Both the position numbers and the translations under genes were made by a program. A stretch of DNA of 64,000 nucleotides from Trichopria drosophilae (Eukaryota; Arthropoda; Insecta; Hymenoptera; Diapriidae): NCBI GenBank assembly GCA_030407085.1, contig CM059582.1:198942001-199006000 (forward strand), given 5' to 3'. The stretch's first letter is position 1. Each line of letters begins with the position of its first letter. Positions 33,201 to 46,729 of the stretch are shown here, one piece after another. The notes under the pieces were generated by a model. That model was not told the DNA's origin, ran no database searches, and was given only the letters and a program-made list of their open reading frames with translations.

Positions 33201-33540
33201 GGAAAGAAATAGATGTTACCAGATAACGCACTGATGTTATCCAGTACCATCAGTATGTTATCGGATACAAGATTTTTCCCTTTGTGTAATTAAAGATCTT
33301 TCTTCCTTGGAATTAGGATAATTATAATATGTGACGTAGGATTCTAAATTCCGTTTTTGTAATGTTGAATCATGGGTGAGCAACAATTTCCTGCATATAT
33401 GATGTACAATTATATTATACAAACACTCGACCTTCTTGCAGTCCATTCTTTCAAGCTTTCGTGGATTTTCAAGTGAATAAATTATATACTTGTTGATAGT
33501 TAACTCATTGAATTATTTCAAGTCTCCAATAACAACTCAA
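30261..33540. other. AT-rich, no supported gene
   Basis: Scanned for exon-like frames on both strands without a convincing hit. The 88-codon minus-strand frame near 31340-31606 has no recognisable domain. Confidence 0.5.
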
Positions 33541-33874
33541 TGACTTAATGAACGAATATTATATGTAAAAATGGTATAAAAGTGGTGTGCATATGTGGTA
33601 TATACGGTTATGTGATAAACGACTTTAAAATGGTAGTATGAAATACGTTTATTGATTACGTTTTAAATCTACTGCGTTCCTACGGTTATTAAAAGTATAA
33701 ATCTAGGTTATGAAATAACTTTATTATATTTTACGTATGTAAAACGTATATAACTTGTTGAATTTCCAAGTTTAATAAACGTATTTGACAAATGTTTATA
33801 ATCTATGAAATTATAACCGGTTAAAAACGATGTTATACTACGTTTATTATCAGATCTTATATCTCCATAAAACT

Positions 33875-33911
<37 letters not shown>

Positions 33912-34520
33912 GGATTAAACGGGCGGTACGCCCTTTACAAAAGTGGATACAGCAACAGTCAGTCGTTCTGACAATTAAAAAAAGAAACACGCAATTACAA
34001 ACAGCGCTTAATAAAATTTACAATAATAAAAAGAGAGAAAAAAAAGAAAAAGACCTTAACGCGAACTTAAAATATATGCTCGAATTAGAGATTTACACGA
34101 CCCTGCAGATGAACAATTATGAATACATTTATATCAAAATATTAAGTCTGTTATTTTCTTTCATGGAATATAATACGAAACGTTCATTCTACAAACATTT
34201 AAAAATCATGTAATATACAAGTTTAATAAGCGTATTTTACAAACGTTTATAATTTATGAAAATATAACTGGTTAAAAACGGTTTTACACTACGTTTATTA
34301 TCAGACCATATTATATATATATAAAACGTCTAACATAAGTCATATTTATTATCAAAATATTAAATCTATTATTTCCCTTCCCAGAATTAATGTAAACCGT
34401 TTATTAAATGTTTAAAAATAACGTGTGAAATATCGCATTTGAGTTATTTAAAACGTATAAAAATCGTTTAATATACGATACAAGAAACTTATGTGTGCCA
34501 TCTACATGTTCTACAGTATA
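33540..34520. repeat. Repeat rich in AAACGTTTAT-type motifs with a direct duplication
   Basis: About 33765-33870 and 34210-34320 are direct copies (AAGTTTAATAA(A/G)CGTATTT, then AACTGGTTAAAAACG or AACCGGTTAAAAACG, then CTACGTTTATTATCAGA). Between them lies a retroelement tail. The (TTTA) run occupies 33890-33911. Confidence 0.6.
33890..34120 (-). mobile_element. 3' tail of a non-LTR retrotransposon
   Basis: On the minus strand a unique stretch ends in GGGCGTACCGCCCGTTTAAT followed by about five TAAA units, the arrangement of a LINE 3' end with a short tandem tail. The hairpin GGGCGGTACGCCC is at 33921-33933. Family not assigned. Confidence 0.45.
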
Positions 34521-35245
34521 AGGGAATCGTATTAATACCAAATATATGGTATAGTAAACGAATTATGTAGGTTAGCTAAGAGTAAAAAGAGGTGGTATTC
34601 TAAGAGTACCGCTGTGCATGTAAGCGTTAAGTAGTAGCAGTAGTCGTAGTAGTAGTAGTAAACTAATCTACTTAAAAGTTATGAACCAAAAGGATGTCCA
34701 TAACGAACTTCTTCTCCGATATATTCTAAATTCCCTTTTTTCTAATTTTTAGTTTCAAATGATTTGTATTTAAAAATAAAATGTTAATATTATTATTATT
34801 TTTGTATGGTTTTCTATTTAAATTGGAAACCTTGGATATTAGTTATTATTAATCACTACTAGAGATATAATTTAACTCCAGAACAACTTTACTTTAAAAT
34901 TGTAAGTTTTATCTGTTAATTTGTATTAATTTGTCTGTCGATTAAGATAAGCTGAAGATAAAGAAGATTTTTCAGTTTTAAAATTAGTTTCAATGAAACA
35001 CTCGAATAAAATTGAACTATTTTTTTTTATATACTTATAAAACCTAAATACAGATTTATTAAGTTATGAAACAATAATGTAACTTGTTATTGTAATTAAT
35101 TTTTCATAAAAACATTATGATTTACAAGAAATTTATGTATAATAAGTAGTGTCGAGATATTAGGTTCGCAAAGATTGTTACTAATCTTGTGAGGTCACAT
35201 AAAGTGAATATAACATTATTTGCCTGTTCGTTGCCAATAACGTGT
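34521..35245. other. AT-rich, no gene; GTA microsatellite at 34631-34661
   Basis: Only a short, impure (GTA)n tract (GTAGTAGCAGTAGTCGTAGT and on) stands out. Confidence 0.6.
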
Positions 35246-35535
35246 TCCACTCTCTAAATCTGAGTTTGTTAAAAACTACCAATAAGAAAATGAAAAGTGA
35301 GTCACCAAATGAATTAGTAGTCATTTTTGGTAATAAAAAATTAAAACTTACTAATTTATTACTAATACTACACAAACTACTAAACTAAAAAGTCAATATC
35401 TACTTGTAGATTAGTAGAATTTTTCTAATGAATTTGTATTTTCGTACTATGTGTTAGTAAAAATCTTACTATTTAATGGTAACCCACTTTTTGCTGTAAA
35501 TGAGTCGTTTTTTATAAATTCAAGTTTAGAGAGCA
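35246..35535. mobile_element. MITE, ends CTCTCTAAATCTGA
   Basis: CACTCTCTAAATCTGAGTTT at the left and AATTCAAGTTTAGAGAGC at the right are inverted. The first ~210 bp match 59405-59610 (GAAAATGAAAAGTGA, CACCAAATGAATTAGTA). Confidence 0.65.
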
Positions 35536-35699
35536 AATCTACGGAAGCATAACCATATATATATTTTAGATCACTACTATAAGCTGAAGAGATAATACTG
35601 TGAACATCTGTTTACCTAGAAAATAAATTCTGTTGTTATTTGTTTCAACATGGTTGTGAATTTTCTTTAATTATAATTATATTAAGAAATGAAATATTC

Positions 35700-35906
35700 T
35701 GCTCTCTAAATCTGAATTAGTAAAAAGGGGGTTACTATTTGAAATCAGTAACAAAATTGACTAAATATTGATCAATTTCTACAAATTGAATGAGTAACAT
35801 AATTTGATTAACGCATTTAGTTACTCAAAATTGGCTAATAATTAGTAAATTTTGTTACTAATTTCAAATAGTAACTCACTTTTCGCTAATTCAAATTTAG
35901 AGAGTG
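35700..35906. mobile_element. Palindromic MITE, ends CTCTCTAAATCTGAATTAGT
   Basis: The left arm (through GGTTACTATTTGAAATCAGT) pairs with the right arm (ACTAATTTCAAATAGTAACT) over about 70 bases on each side. Same end family as 35246-35535 and 59112-59815. Confidence 0.8.
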
Positions 35907-36094
35907 TGCTTTTAAATTTCGCTAGATTTTTTAATTTTTCCATCATTTTTATTTGTTTGCATAAAATATCGTAAAACTCGCAATAGGGTATCTATAATGT
36001 CGTTAAATTTAATATTTTTTTGAGATGGGATACAATAAATTTATCTGAAGTTGATTTAAAACGAGTAATTGTTTCTCTTATATTGAAAATATTT

Positions 36095-36395
36095 GGGTCA
36101 ATCTATGAGAAAAAGCAAATGGCTGAGTCCACTCGTAGTTTGACTCAATTGCACCAGTACGAGGTGTAATTGAAATTTTAGCATTTTGTTTCTAGAATCC
36201 GAACGGTATTTTTTTAAATTTTCAAAATGGCGGACACTATAGCGACATATGTAATACTACATTCAAAAAAGTACTTCTCAGCTTTCCATGTTGGTTACAA
36301 TATGCTAAAATTTAAGTACCGTACCTTTGGAATTGTGCCAAATAACGAATGTACTCAGTCATTGGCGTTTTCATGTGGAATGACTCTTATGGATT
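36095..36395. mobile_element. Imperfect inverted-repeat element
   Basis: CAAATGGCTGAGTCCACTCG at the left is inverted relative to CGAATGTACTCAGTCATTGG at the right. An AAAATGGCGGAC site lies at about 36225. An isolated inverted ATGGCGG-type module follows near 36770. Confidence 0.45.
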
Positions 36396-37329
36396 AAATT
36401 TTATAGATAATTTTATAGACACGCTGATTGGTCTGCAAATTGGCATATTTTCAGAACTCCGAAAAATAATCGATACGTATTTTTTTTTATATCGGCAAAG
36501 AAGAAGGTTTAAGGGTCAAAACTGATCACTGAATTGCTCGAAACCCACTAAAATGTATAATAGCATTCACGTTCACATCAAGCAAAACTCGTTTCCAAAA
36601 AAGTTGATTTTGATTCTGAAGTAAAATTTTCAATATTCAAAATGGAGCATCGAAAATTGCGGACCAAATTTTATAAAAAGTTTTTTTGTAAAAAGTGCTA
36701 TTTAGAGATTTTTGGAGTGTATATGAAAAATAAAAAAGGTTTGTATAATTTAATCTGCCACTTTGGATCCGTCATTTTGAGTTTTGTAAATACGACCCCA
36801 GATTCGAAATGAGCGACCAAAAAAATCCTCAGACAATAATTTTTATGGAAATAAGTTTTCCTTCATATCTGCATGTATATCATCATACATTTTAGGGATT
36901 TTCGAGTAATTCAGGGATCAGTTTCAACTCTTAAACCCTTTTCTTTGCCGTTAAAAAAAATGCATATCGATTTTATTTGTCGAAGTTCAAAAAATATACC
37001 AACTTGCAGTCCAATAGGTTTATCACTTTTGAGTAGTACTACTTGTAAGAGAGTAATAAAAGATACGCATAAGCATCATCGAAAGCAATACATTCAGCAG
37101 TAAAAATTGAATCAAAATTGAAGTAATTTAACTAATAAATCCAGGCAACTTTCTGATTCATGTAGTTTTTATTAAGCGGCAATTTAATACCTTAACTTTC
37201 GCATGTTGCCTCGCACCATTCTCATTTATTCATTGGAGAGTTTTTGAAATATTTTTTTGTAATTTTCTTCTCGACATTAAAAAACTAAAATGTTGTAAAA
37301 CAGAAAATTCTCCAACAAGAGCTCGGCAA

Positions 37330-37740
37330 TAAAATCCGGCTAAAATGTCGGTTGTAAAAAAATACAAGCTCGGAATCCCCTTAAGTGCCGATCCGCAAGC
37401 GAACTCCCGTTGTGTCGCGGCTTGTGCTGATGCGGTTGGTTCGGGGGCGACGAGGGATTTCCCGCAGCCGGTTTTCCGCTTTTATTCGTGGCACAGAAAA
37501 TTTGTGTATTCGTGTGAGTGTAAAAGAGGATGTTGGATGTGGGGGAGAAAAACGTACATATACCTGGCCAGGCCCACCCGTTACGCACAAAGATTCCTGT
37601 TGTTTCATGCTGCCTTTCATCATTGTCGTGTGTATATAACTCACACACACACACACACACACACACAAGTATGTGAGTTTACGCACATGCGTATGTACAT
37701 AGGAACATACGGATCATGGCGACGAATGCACATGTTGAAT
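37330..37740. other. CpG-rich patch, possible promoter or first exon
   Basis: Dense CpG (for example GCCGATCCGCAAGCGA and TTCGGGGGCGACGAGG) in AT-rich surroundings. Frames of 133 codons (plus) and 108 codons (minus) are open, but neither looks like a known protein. A related GC-rich spot is at 38025-38085 (GCTGCGGCCCGCGGGATCC). Confidence 0.35.
37642..37667. repeat. (CA)n microsatellite
   Basis: Thirteen CA dinucleotides in a row. Confidence 0.95.
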
Positions 37741-38579
37741 GGGTAAACATTCGTTAAAAAGTACACAACTGGTACAGACGAGTATATTAAAAGTGGTTCA
37801 ATAATAAACGCATTCTTGTTGTGACATTTTCAACGCGTCCACCGTCTTATGCTTGGAAGAAACGCATTCTCCTCTGACGGTTTCCCATATCTTGGGCTTG
37901 CATTCTTCCACATATATTTGATCTCTCGTCTCGACTTTCGCTTTCTTTTTTTGGTTCGCGAGTCGAATACTCAGTGACAATAAGAGCAGACCGCAACTTC
38001 TCGTAATTCCACGTATATTATGGCTGCGGCCCGCGGGATCCTCTACTGCCCAATGGGTAGGACGACCGCCTCTTTGGCTCGAAAAATTCTTCAAATATCG
38101 TATACCTTATGTAAATTTGCTTTCAACCGCGTTTCAGAGAAAGATGTTGAATCTGATCGTGTGACATCTTGGATAAACATGACAAGGTATACGGGTCCCT
38201 TCAAAATTTCTCGAAAGGTCTAGCTGAAAGGATGACCCTGTGCGGAAGAAGATGTTGGTATTTTACCTTTGGGAACTATTGATAATTTTAGTTAGTCATT
38301 CAGCTGGAAACAATGATTTAACCATTACTGCTAACTTCGTTGCACACCTGAAAAATTATACTTAGAATATCGTCTTGGAAATGTTACCATCTGGAATGAT
38401 AATTTAGAGACATATTTTTGTATAAAAAATATGAATTTTCATAAATTTTACTATAAATCTCTGAACAGTAAATATTCTATTAATTATTACTGGAAATAAT
38501 GGAAAATTCTATCGTAATGAATGTCTGTCCAGAAATTATTTTCTGATATGCTTAAATTTCTGAGACAATTCTCTTATAT

Positions 38580-39564
38580 GGGGCATTCCGTGCCAAATGG
38601 GCAACTTTTTTTGAGATATTTAAAAAATTTGTTACTGCTAGTTTTCTAGCATAAAGTGATGAAAATATAGTAATTTTATGTACTTCGCAAATATAGCGAT
38701 GTTATGATTTATTTGATGATTTCACTCTATTAAAAATAATGTTTTTTTTTCATTTTCAACAGGAAAACCAGCTCTTTTACGGGAAGTTATTCACGTATTG
38801 AGAAATTTCCGCCCAGTTAGCGAGTCGTCAACTAATAATAAAATGCCCACTAACAACTTGTCAGAATCTAAAATCTAATTGCTGCTTCCACTATACGTTC
38901 CCCACGAATTTCTTGACGATTATGTTTTCCTTTTCTTTAAACAATTGCTCAATATTTATCAATATGTAAATAATTTCCCGTGAAAGAGCTGTTTTTCCTG
39001 TTGAAAATGAAAAACCAATTATTTTTCAATCAACTTTGACAGAGATATTGAAGAACAAATTAAAAAATGTTGGCCCCTACATTATATGTAATCACATTAT
39101 ATTAGGGGACTTATTTTATAATGATCACTTTTAATGCTTTTTTTCTTATATACTCTTTCAAGTTGCCGCTTTTATCAATATATTAGCATGTTTTTCATAA
39201 AAAGTAGTAGTTTTGAGAATTTTTTCAGATTTTCAAACATACCACATCTTTTGTAAAATCTACTTTGAAAGTTTTAACACAATTCTTTAGATAAATTCTG
39301 TCATTGAATTTGAAAATAGATATTTTTATTTTAAAGCCTGTAAAAAAATCTACAAAAACGTTTTCGAGCAAAACGATAAAAATATTGCATATGGCTGAAT
39401 ACAGTAAAATTATCAAATAAATCATCACTTCGTTAAACACCGCTATTTTTGCGATGTACATCGTCCAAATTACTATATTTTCATCACTTTTTGATAGGAA
39501 AATGGAGAACAAAAATTGTAAAAAATCTCCAAAAAAGTGGCCCATTTGACATGGAATGTCCTAT
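38580..39564. mobile_element. 985-bp palindromic element with an inner inverted repeat
   Basis: The left end GGGGCATTCCGTGCCAAATG is mirrored at the right by CATTTGACATGGAATGTCCT. A second, inner pair (ATTTTCAACAGGAAAACCAG near 38753 and its complement near 38985) sits nearer the centre. No coding capacity. Confidence 0.7.
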
Positions 39565-39997
39565 TTGTGTATAGTAATGTCAACTAACATTTAGCAGAGG
39601 CTGTTAAGAAATTTATCTGAATAAGGCAGTGATTGTATATAACATTTCTAAATATTAATAACTAATTCTTATAATTAAAATGTATTAATAAGCTGATTTG
39701 AATGTAGATAAAACCTCTTTTGTCCGTTACATGTTCTGGAACGGTTACTGAACAATGTGTAAAAAGTACAATTGCGAAATAGATTGTAATATCTGCAGTA
39801 AAATCTAAACAGATGTATGCAAAGTTTATAAAAATCCCTTTTACAGATTTCAAGCAGGCTGCTAGAGAAAATTCACTGAAAAGTACTTAAAGTATATTTC
39901 TCCGTGACAGTAACTATAAAGGCTAAGAATATTTTTCTAATTACTACAAACCTTCTGCTAAACCCTGGTTTTATAATATAAATCTCCTTATTATAGC

Positions 39998-40153
39998 CTG
40001 AATGCTTCCTTGGCTCGGATTGGTTTTATCGATAGTCCCAACTGTGAATGTGGATTTGAGTTAAAAGACCTAAATCACATATTTAGGCAGTATCCTCTTT
40101 ATAATACTCAGCGTTTGTGCCTTTTACGAAAACTCCGATTACAAAAATTATAA
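39998..40153 (+). pseudogene. Fragment of a non-LTR retrotransposon ORF2 C-terminus
   Basis: A plus-strand frame reads LNASLARIGFIDSPNCECGF then DLNHIFRQYPLYNTQR before a stop at 40151-40153. The C-x-C-G...H(I/L)...CP(x)Y pattern (CP changed to YP here) is the cysteine/histidine region after the reverse transcriptase of Jockey/I/R1-type elements. Upstream parts are absent. Confidence 0.6.
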
Positions 40154-40159
40154 TTGCCG

Positions 40160-43065
40160 CTTCAAATAATTTCACTGTTGAATAATCCAAAACCAAAAGT
40201 GCATAAACACTATTGAAAATAAACCAGTTATACCATATGATAGTAACCAATACTTTCTAATGATTTTTTTCCCGTACGGAGTGAACCAAAGAACTTTATA
40301 TTTATGATAATTTCGGCATAATATCATGAAAATTTCGTGGTTAGATCTATTACGGCACATAATTAGTTTCGGAGAGTAAATTTAATCGATTAATTCGACT
40401 ATAGTGGTCACTTTATTTAATTTTTGTAGTCCACATATTGTTCAACATGCTGGGTTACTTCGTTTTGCAGGATTTGCTTTTCATGAAATCTATATATTAT
40501 AATCTGTAATTAAATAAAATAAAATAATAAAAATGTATTTTATGCACGACTTTTCTATCCGCAAAGTAAAATCGAATACGTTAAGTGAACGAACTCGTTG
40601 CATAATACACTGTTGTACTTTTGTTTTCATATTTACATGTAGCTGTATTTTTTTTATAATAATGTACTATTTTTAATGTTTTGTTAGATGTATGTAATAT
40701 ATTTTATTGTTATTAACGAGTTCTGTGTTCTATTAGTTTTTGCCCAAATCATTTTGTTGCACATACTTAATTTTGTTATTTAATTTTTTTAATCTACCTT
40801 TGTATAGACAATTCGATGTGTGGACAGCACCTTTCTTACTCTAGTACCATTGTCATAAGTAAAAAAATATTGTATATATTTTAATTTAACTCAATTCTAC
40901 GTATATTTGAATGTGTTAGTATATTTCTCGTTACTAAACAGAACAGCTGCGTAGTCGTTGAACATTTTGATAAAATTAAAAAAATAAGGTACCACCATAA
41001 TCGAATCAACCAACATTATTTAAATGAATTTAAACTTACGTCCACAACTAATCTTCGTCCTGTCCATATCTCTCAGATAATTTATCAAGTTTAGTTAATG
41101 TAAAAAATGTTATTGTAAACATGGTTTGCTAATTGCTGAATTATTTCCTCACAATTGATCATAAAATGAAATTTATTTTTTAATGAAAATGACGTCTTTT
41201 ACGGTTGCCAACTACAAATTTTCCAATGTTTTTATTGACAGGTCATGAAAATATTCAGAAAACTTTTAAATACCAGAATTTATTTAGTTACAACAGCTAT
41301 AAAAATTTCAATATATTTTCTTATTAAAATACTCACGTTCTTGAAATATATATTAGTTAGCAGAATACTAACTCGTATGAAATGTGTTTGTCAATGTCTA
41401 ATAAAAGTGCTTGCGTTTAATGGATGAGTCATTGATTATTAAATATATTACTAAGTTTAGTAGGCATGGCTTTTAAAAAGTGATTTTTTTTTAACTGAAA
41501 GACGGTGTCATTGTTAACTCGGCAATATTGAATTTTCTCTGCCTTGAGGGACGGAAGAAAGGTACATTACTCCACGTGATTATTCAAGTCAATAAAAAGT
41601 ATACTTAACCTATTTCAAACATAGACTCTATGATTTCAAATGATGAAATTCAATGAAATTTGGTTTGTCACTGGATTACAAACTTTCCCAACCAACATGC
41701 AATGTAGATAGGCCAAGTTATTGATAAAACATTATGTGTGCATACTTTATTATATTGTTACCTACAGTCGTCGACTAGCTAAATAAAATTTGTATTTGTA
41801 TTTTCTTGAGTGGTTATAAAGATGTTCAGAAAATTGTTATTTTCCCGTCATCAAATTACCAAAAAATTATGCGATTTTAATCTAGATTCAAAGGAATGTT
41901 GTATTATACAGATTTGATCAATTTTTTTGTTTAACTTTTAAGAAGAATCTATAGAATAATTGTTAATCTGATAATCCTTATTAAGAATTAACTGACAATC
42001 CTTTAGATAAACCGAGCAAAAGGTCTTTCAACATAGTTATTTTTACAAGGTAGTATAAATCTTATTTTTTTAATGACAATTTTACCATTTAAAAAGAAAA
42101 GAGTTTGGAACAGATGTGTAGAGATGGCAATGTGCTGTTATAATTTGTTTTGAGAAGCATACAAAAAATATGATATAAGTAGTCGTCTTTATTATTACTG
42201 TCTTATGGTACATTTTGTAATAAATTACTTGCTGTACAATGAAAAAATCTCTTGTATTTGCGGCAGCTTCGAAGGAAAGTATATTCAGATAAAAACAAAA
42301 TCATTCCTTAAATCGTGTTATTAACTAAACAAAATATTACTTTCTGCATAGAAAATAATTTTTTAAGTTTGTTGTATGTTCTATTTTACATTATGTGCGC
42401 GCCTTTTTTTCAATTTTACTCCATTTCCAAATGGTTTTATTTAAATATATTGTCAAATATTTCGAAAAACTCGATATGTGCAAGATAATACTTTCAAAAT
42501 ATGTGTTTTTCTTTCCGGTGTTATTCAACGGATTTTGTATATGCGTAGCATGCCAGTGTTAACCTTTACTAACAGGTACAGATAAATAATTCTTTACACT
42601 CGTATCATAACGGTACCTTTAAATCGCCTAATCAACTACAAACGTAAACAGATACTTATTAACTGTTTGACCCGAAATTCCTATTTACGTACCGCATTAC
42701 AACGTATCGAATTACAAATCTTGCATCGACAGTAACGCAATGAAAACAGTTGATTTTCAAGTTTCCTTAATTGTTTTGTTTCATCTTCCCGGTATGAAAC
42801 CAGTTGGGATTAATTGAAATTCGACAAAGAATTTTTAAACTAAACCGTTCAAAATGAGTTTTTGCAGATGCTTTGATTTTTAAGTATGACATTGCATATT
42901 CTAAATGTATATACCTAAATTTTTGTTGTCGGAAGTAATTGCTTTCGTTTGAAATTTATTCATTTTTCATTTCAAATTTAAGGAGAGAATTTCTTATCCC
43001 TACATGATCAAAACGTAATTCGATGATATGTAGTCTTTTGGTTTTAGAGAATTTTTAATTTTTCT
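40160..43065. other. AT-rich, no supported gene
   Basis: No exon-like frame or clear repeat structure seen on either strand. Confidence 0.5.
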
Positions 43066-43069
43066 AGAT

Positions 43070-43700
43070 AGGTAACACAGGCCCACAAAATTTATTTTAC
43101 AGATTTTCGTTGCCCTGAATCCAAATGTGGTAGCAGAATTGTTCTCTCACGTGAAGATATCGAGATATCTTAACCTAAAAATGTAAAAAACACAGTTTTT
43201 GCCTATTTCAGCAAGTTTTTGTGAACGAACAAAATTCTTGTTCGCAGTTTAGCAAAAACCACAAAAGCGTGCTATTCATCAATTTTAAAGTGTTTTTTAA
43301 TCAAACCGATACCATTCTTTTAAATCGAGTTATCAAAATTTTTTCAAGGCATCAAAATATGATATTCATACATTTAATAAATTTGTAATCGTAAGAAAAT
43401 AATTAATAAAATGAGACCGTCTTTCTTAATTGTTCTCTCACGTCAAGATGTTGAGATATCTTAACCTATAAGTGTAAAAAACAGTTTCTGCCCGTTGTCA
43501 GGAACTTATGGCGGAACGAAATTCTTGTTTAACAAAAATCAGATTAAAGTGCATTCAATCGAAACCTGAATTAACTTTTCAGAAGGTTTTCGAAGCTCCG
43601 AGTCTAAATCGAGTCGCAGAATTTTTCTGTAGCGTCAAGATTTTGAGATATTCTAACCTCACAGTGCAAAAAACGAAAATGATAATCGTGCCTTGACAAA
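43070..43700. repeat. Repeat family of 17776-17990, tandem partial copies
   Basis: TTGTTCTCTCACGT(G/C)AAGAT followed by GAGATATCTTAACCTA occurs near 43138 and 43430, and a third variant (CAAGATTTTGAGATATTCTA) near 43636. Each is followed by TGCAAAAAAC/TGTAAAAAAC and TTTTTGCC-like text. Confidence 0.6.
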
Positions 43701-44194
43701 AACTTTGATAAATTGATGAAAAGTAATGAAAATCGTATCGGAATGGCTAAAAAAGCATTTTAAAGCTGATGAATAGCTTTATCTGGATTTTGCCCAATTA
43801 AGAACAAAAAGTTTGTACAATTAAAACAAAATGACTGCCTGAATCCGCAACCCTCTCGCGGTGAGAATCTCGCAATTTTGATTATTATTTCTTCAAAGAC
43901 AAAGGATAAAAAAATGTTGATAAAATAATTTTGAGAAACCTCATCATTTCAGAATTTTGTTTCTCAAAAACAATTGATGCTATTAAAAAAAATTAAGAAT
44001 AATGTGACTTGAAAACCTGAGTAGAACACGATTTTTTTCTATTCCAGGAATGTGAAATGTTACATAGAATGTTGGCCATTTTAAATTTGGGTAAACTGAC
44101 CCATGATTCGTATTAAGCGTTGACTAAAACCTCTGAGATTGCTAATTAGCAAATTGCACACCGATAAATGTACCCATTTCTAATGAGCACATTT

Positions 44195-44712
44195 TGTCAC
44201 GTATAGTGTAGCAGTCGCCATCTTGAAATTGGATTTTATGAGATATTACTGCTTCTATAAATCAAAGTAGGTCATACAAAACTCGTAATAGCCTATTTGT
44301 ACGATTTTACTGGAAAGAAATCCTAGTAGATATAAAATAATATGGAAATTTGACGTTGATGTTTAGACGCCATTTTGAAATGGAAAACAAAATGATTTAA
44401 AATATATACACATTTTTTAAGTAAAACAATCGAGAACACATTTGTGATAGTTTAGAAGTTGATTAAAAATCGGTAACATAGATAAAAGTGCATTTAAAAA
44501 ACATTTTATTTAATAAATGTTAAATTTAAAAATGTTTTATTTTCAAGTATTTAAAATGTGTTAAAAGTCGTTTTTTGATAATTTATGAAGCGTCATTCGA
44601 AAGAGCGACCTCAAAACTAGTTTGCATTTTTAAAAAATTTTCATTGTATAAATAAAACGATACTGAAAGCCATCTGCAAATTGTGCACATTGTCGACTTG
44701 AAGTTTAAATAA
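44195..44712. mobile_element. Truncated relative of the 4573-5697 palindrome
   Basis: GTCGCCATCTTGAAATTG, GGTCATACAAAACTCGTAAT and GCAAATTGTGCACATT match, in order, the right half of the 4.6-5.7 kb element. The terminal CCC/TTAA edge is eroded and the left half is missing. Confidence 0.65.
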
Positions 44713-45655
44713 AAACTAATTTTACGAACTACAAACGTAAATTACTCAGAATTATCATTAAAACCGTCGAATTTCGAAGTTAGAATTCATAACAAAAAAT
44801 TAAGGTTCTCCTTTATTTAAAATAGCCTAAAAATGCTACAAATTGATTTCTGCTAGATAAGAATTCAAATTAAATAAATTGCTATGCATCTTACCTTGTT
44901 ACGTCTTCCAAGAGTGCGATTATCGTGATGGCGACAGATGATGTTCGCCTTCGAGTGGATGAAACACGCAAAACTTAAGACTGAATTGTAAAGCCAATTA
45001 TATAATAAAAAATAGAGTTTACAGCTAACTCATATGGTATATTAATAACATCAAGGAATTTAATAAATGCCACTAAGTTCAGGCAATTTTTTTTTATTCA
45101 AAAAGAATTTTCAGTTAATAAAAGACCTTTCAGTTAATTTATTAAAAATAACAATAATAGTACTAAAAAATATATAACTACAGCAATAATATAAAAATAA
45201 TAATTTAGAAAGTCGTATACTTGCACATTGAAGTTGTTTTTACATCAATTATTAGCAGAGAATGTAAAAATTCTCAAGTGATTATTAAAACTTGGATATT
45301 TACATACCCAAAAATGTTTTTGTCAAAATAAATGTTCAATAATGGAAGGAAACAAGTTCTAATGCAGATTTTACTTTTGTATAGATTATTTGATTAGATT
45401 GGATCATTTCTTTGTTGAAAATAAATTCGGAAATTGGCCAAGACATAACATTTTTTAAACAATTTTTTTTATCCATGTTGTAGCTCTATAAAATTTGAAT
45501 GAGAAGAGAGAATTTACTCTTTATGAAGTAAGTAACTCAATATATACAGAATTTCTAGAAAGTATTTATTTAACAATATTAAATAATATAATTTTGCATT
45601 TCAAGTTCCTCAAAATATCGTGTCTTTAATGTCTCATTGTCAGCTATAAATATTC

Positions 45656-45973
45656 GTACACGGAAAAAAATGACTCCGCTGGATTAGCTGATTCATATCA
45701 GCTAAAATTTTCGGCTGGAATTGCCGAAAATATCTGCAATTTTAGCTGTTTTGATTCCGCTAATGTAGCCTTAACCCTACTCAATTCGCGCTTAGATCTA
45801 AATTTCCGCTACATTAGCAGATTTGTTCCGCTAAATTTGCGGACTTTTTCAGTAAATTTAGCTGAAATTATCGGCTATCCCTAACGGAATTCCCACAGCT
45901 ATCCCTATAGGATAAAATTGGTAGAATCTCCTGATTTTTCGGCTGATTTAGCCGGTTATTTTTCTCCGTGTAA
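45656..45973. mobile_element. MITE with ends ACACGGAAAAAAAT
   Basis: ACACGGAAAAAAATGAC at the left and TTATTTTTCTCCGTGTAA at the right. The interior repeats GCT(A/G)ATTTAGC and CCGCTAA words in both orientations, giving many small hairpins. Confidence 0.7.
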
Positions 45974-46089
45974 TAATATATGGGAAAAGTTGAAGATGAC
46001 GACTAAAGCTTTCTATTTTTTGTAAAATAATATCTTAGTGTACCAAATCTTCAAAAATTATCCGTTTTTGATAAAACTTAGTACCCAAA

Positions 46090-46723
46090 GGTTTTTAGAG
46101 CCTCTGAGTACATAATGGCGGATCCATTATGGCGGACGAAAATTAAAAATTTAATTTTATATTTATGAAACTGGGTAAATCAATGTTTTGGGGTCTCTGA
46201 TTACGAATTACGAGTTATTTTTATAACTTAAAAGTGTCGGATGCAGTACGGCGGACAAAATTTAAAAACTTTTATTACTTTTTTTAAAAATGAACATAAT
46301 GAGGTTTTTTACTTTTATTGAGAATGTTTTTATTTATAAACATCTTAATTTTGTTCTTTTTACATTTTCTAATAAAAATATTCAGTCTGTAATTTCGATT
46401 TTGTTTCATTCCGAAATTCATAAAATTCGTAATCAGCGACCTCAAAAATCCCTATACACTAAGTTTCATAAATATTAAACGAAATTTTAAATTTTTGGAC
46501 CCCATATTGGATCCGTCATTTTGAATTTTGGGAAATAACGCGATTTTCATAACCAACGACCTAAAAAAAAAACCTTATAGCAATTTGCATCAAATAAAAA
46601 AATAACTTTTGGCTGCAACGTCGCGTCGAGACTGATTTGTTGCAAATTTTATGAATTGGTTTTTGAAGTCAAGAAATATTCCGAAAATCTTGTAAAATTG
46701 GTGTCCTCTTTGGCGTTAATGGG
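46090..46723. repeat. ATGGCGG modules with a lone TTAA-type right end
   Basis: ATGGCGGATCCATTATGGCG near 46113 and a complement near 46500 (ATTGGATCCGTCATTTTGAA), with GGTCTCTGATTACGAA-type linkers. The block ends GGCGTTAATGGG followed by TTAA, as in other TTAA elements. The matching left end is not visible. Confidence 0.55.
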
Positions 46724-46729
46724 TTAAAC

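Noticed and set aside
37345..37746. 133-codon plus-strand frame
   Set aside because: It ends in the (CA)n tract, resembles no known protein and is opposed by equally long frames.
38030..38100. Possible tRNA or tRNA-derived SINE (CCCAATGGGTAGGACGACC)
   Set aside because: An A-box-like string is present, but the anticodon arm and B-box are missing.
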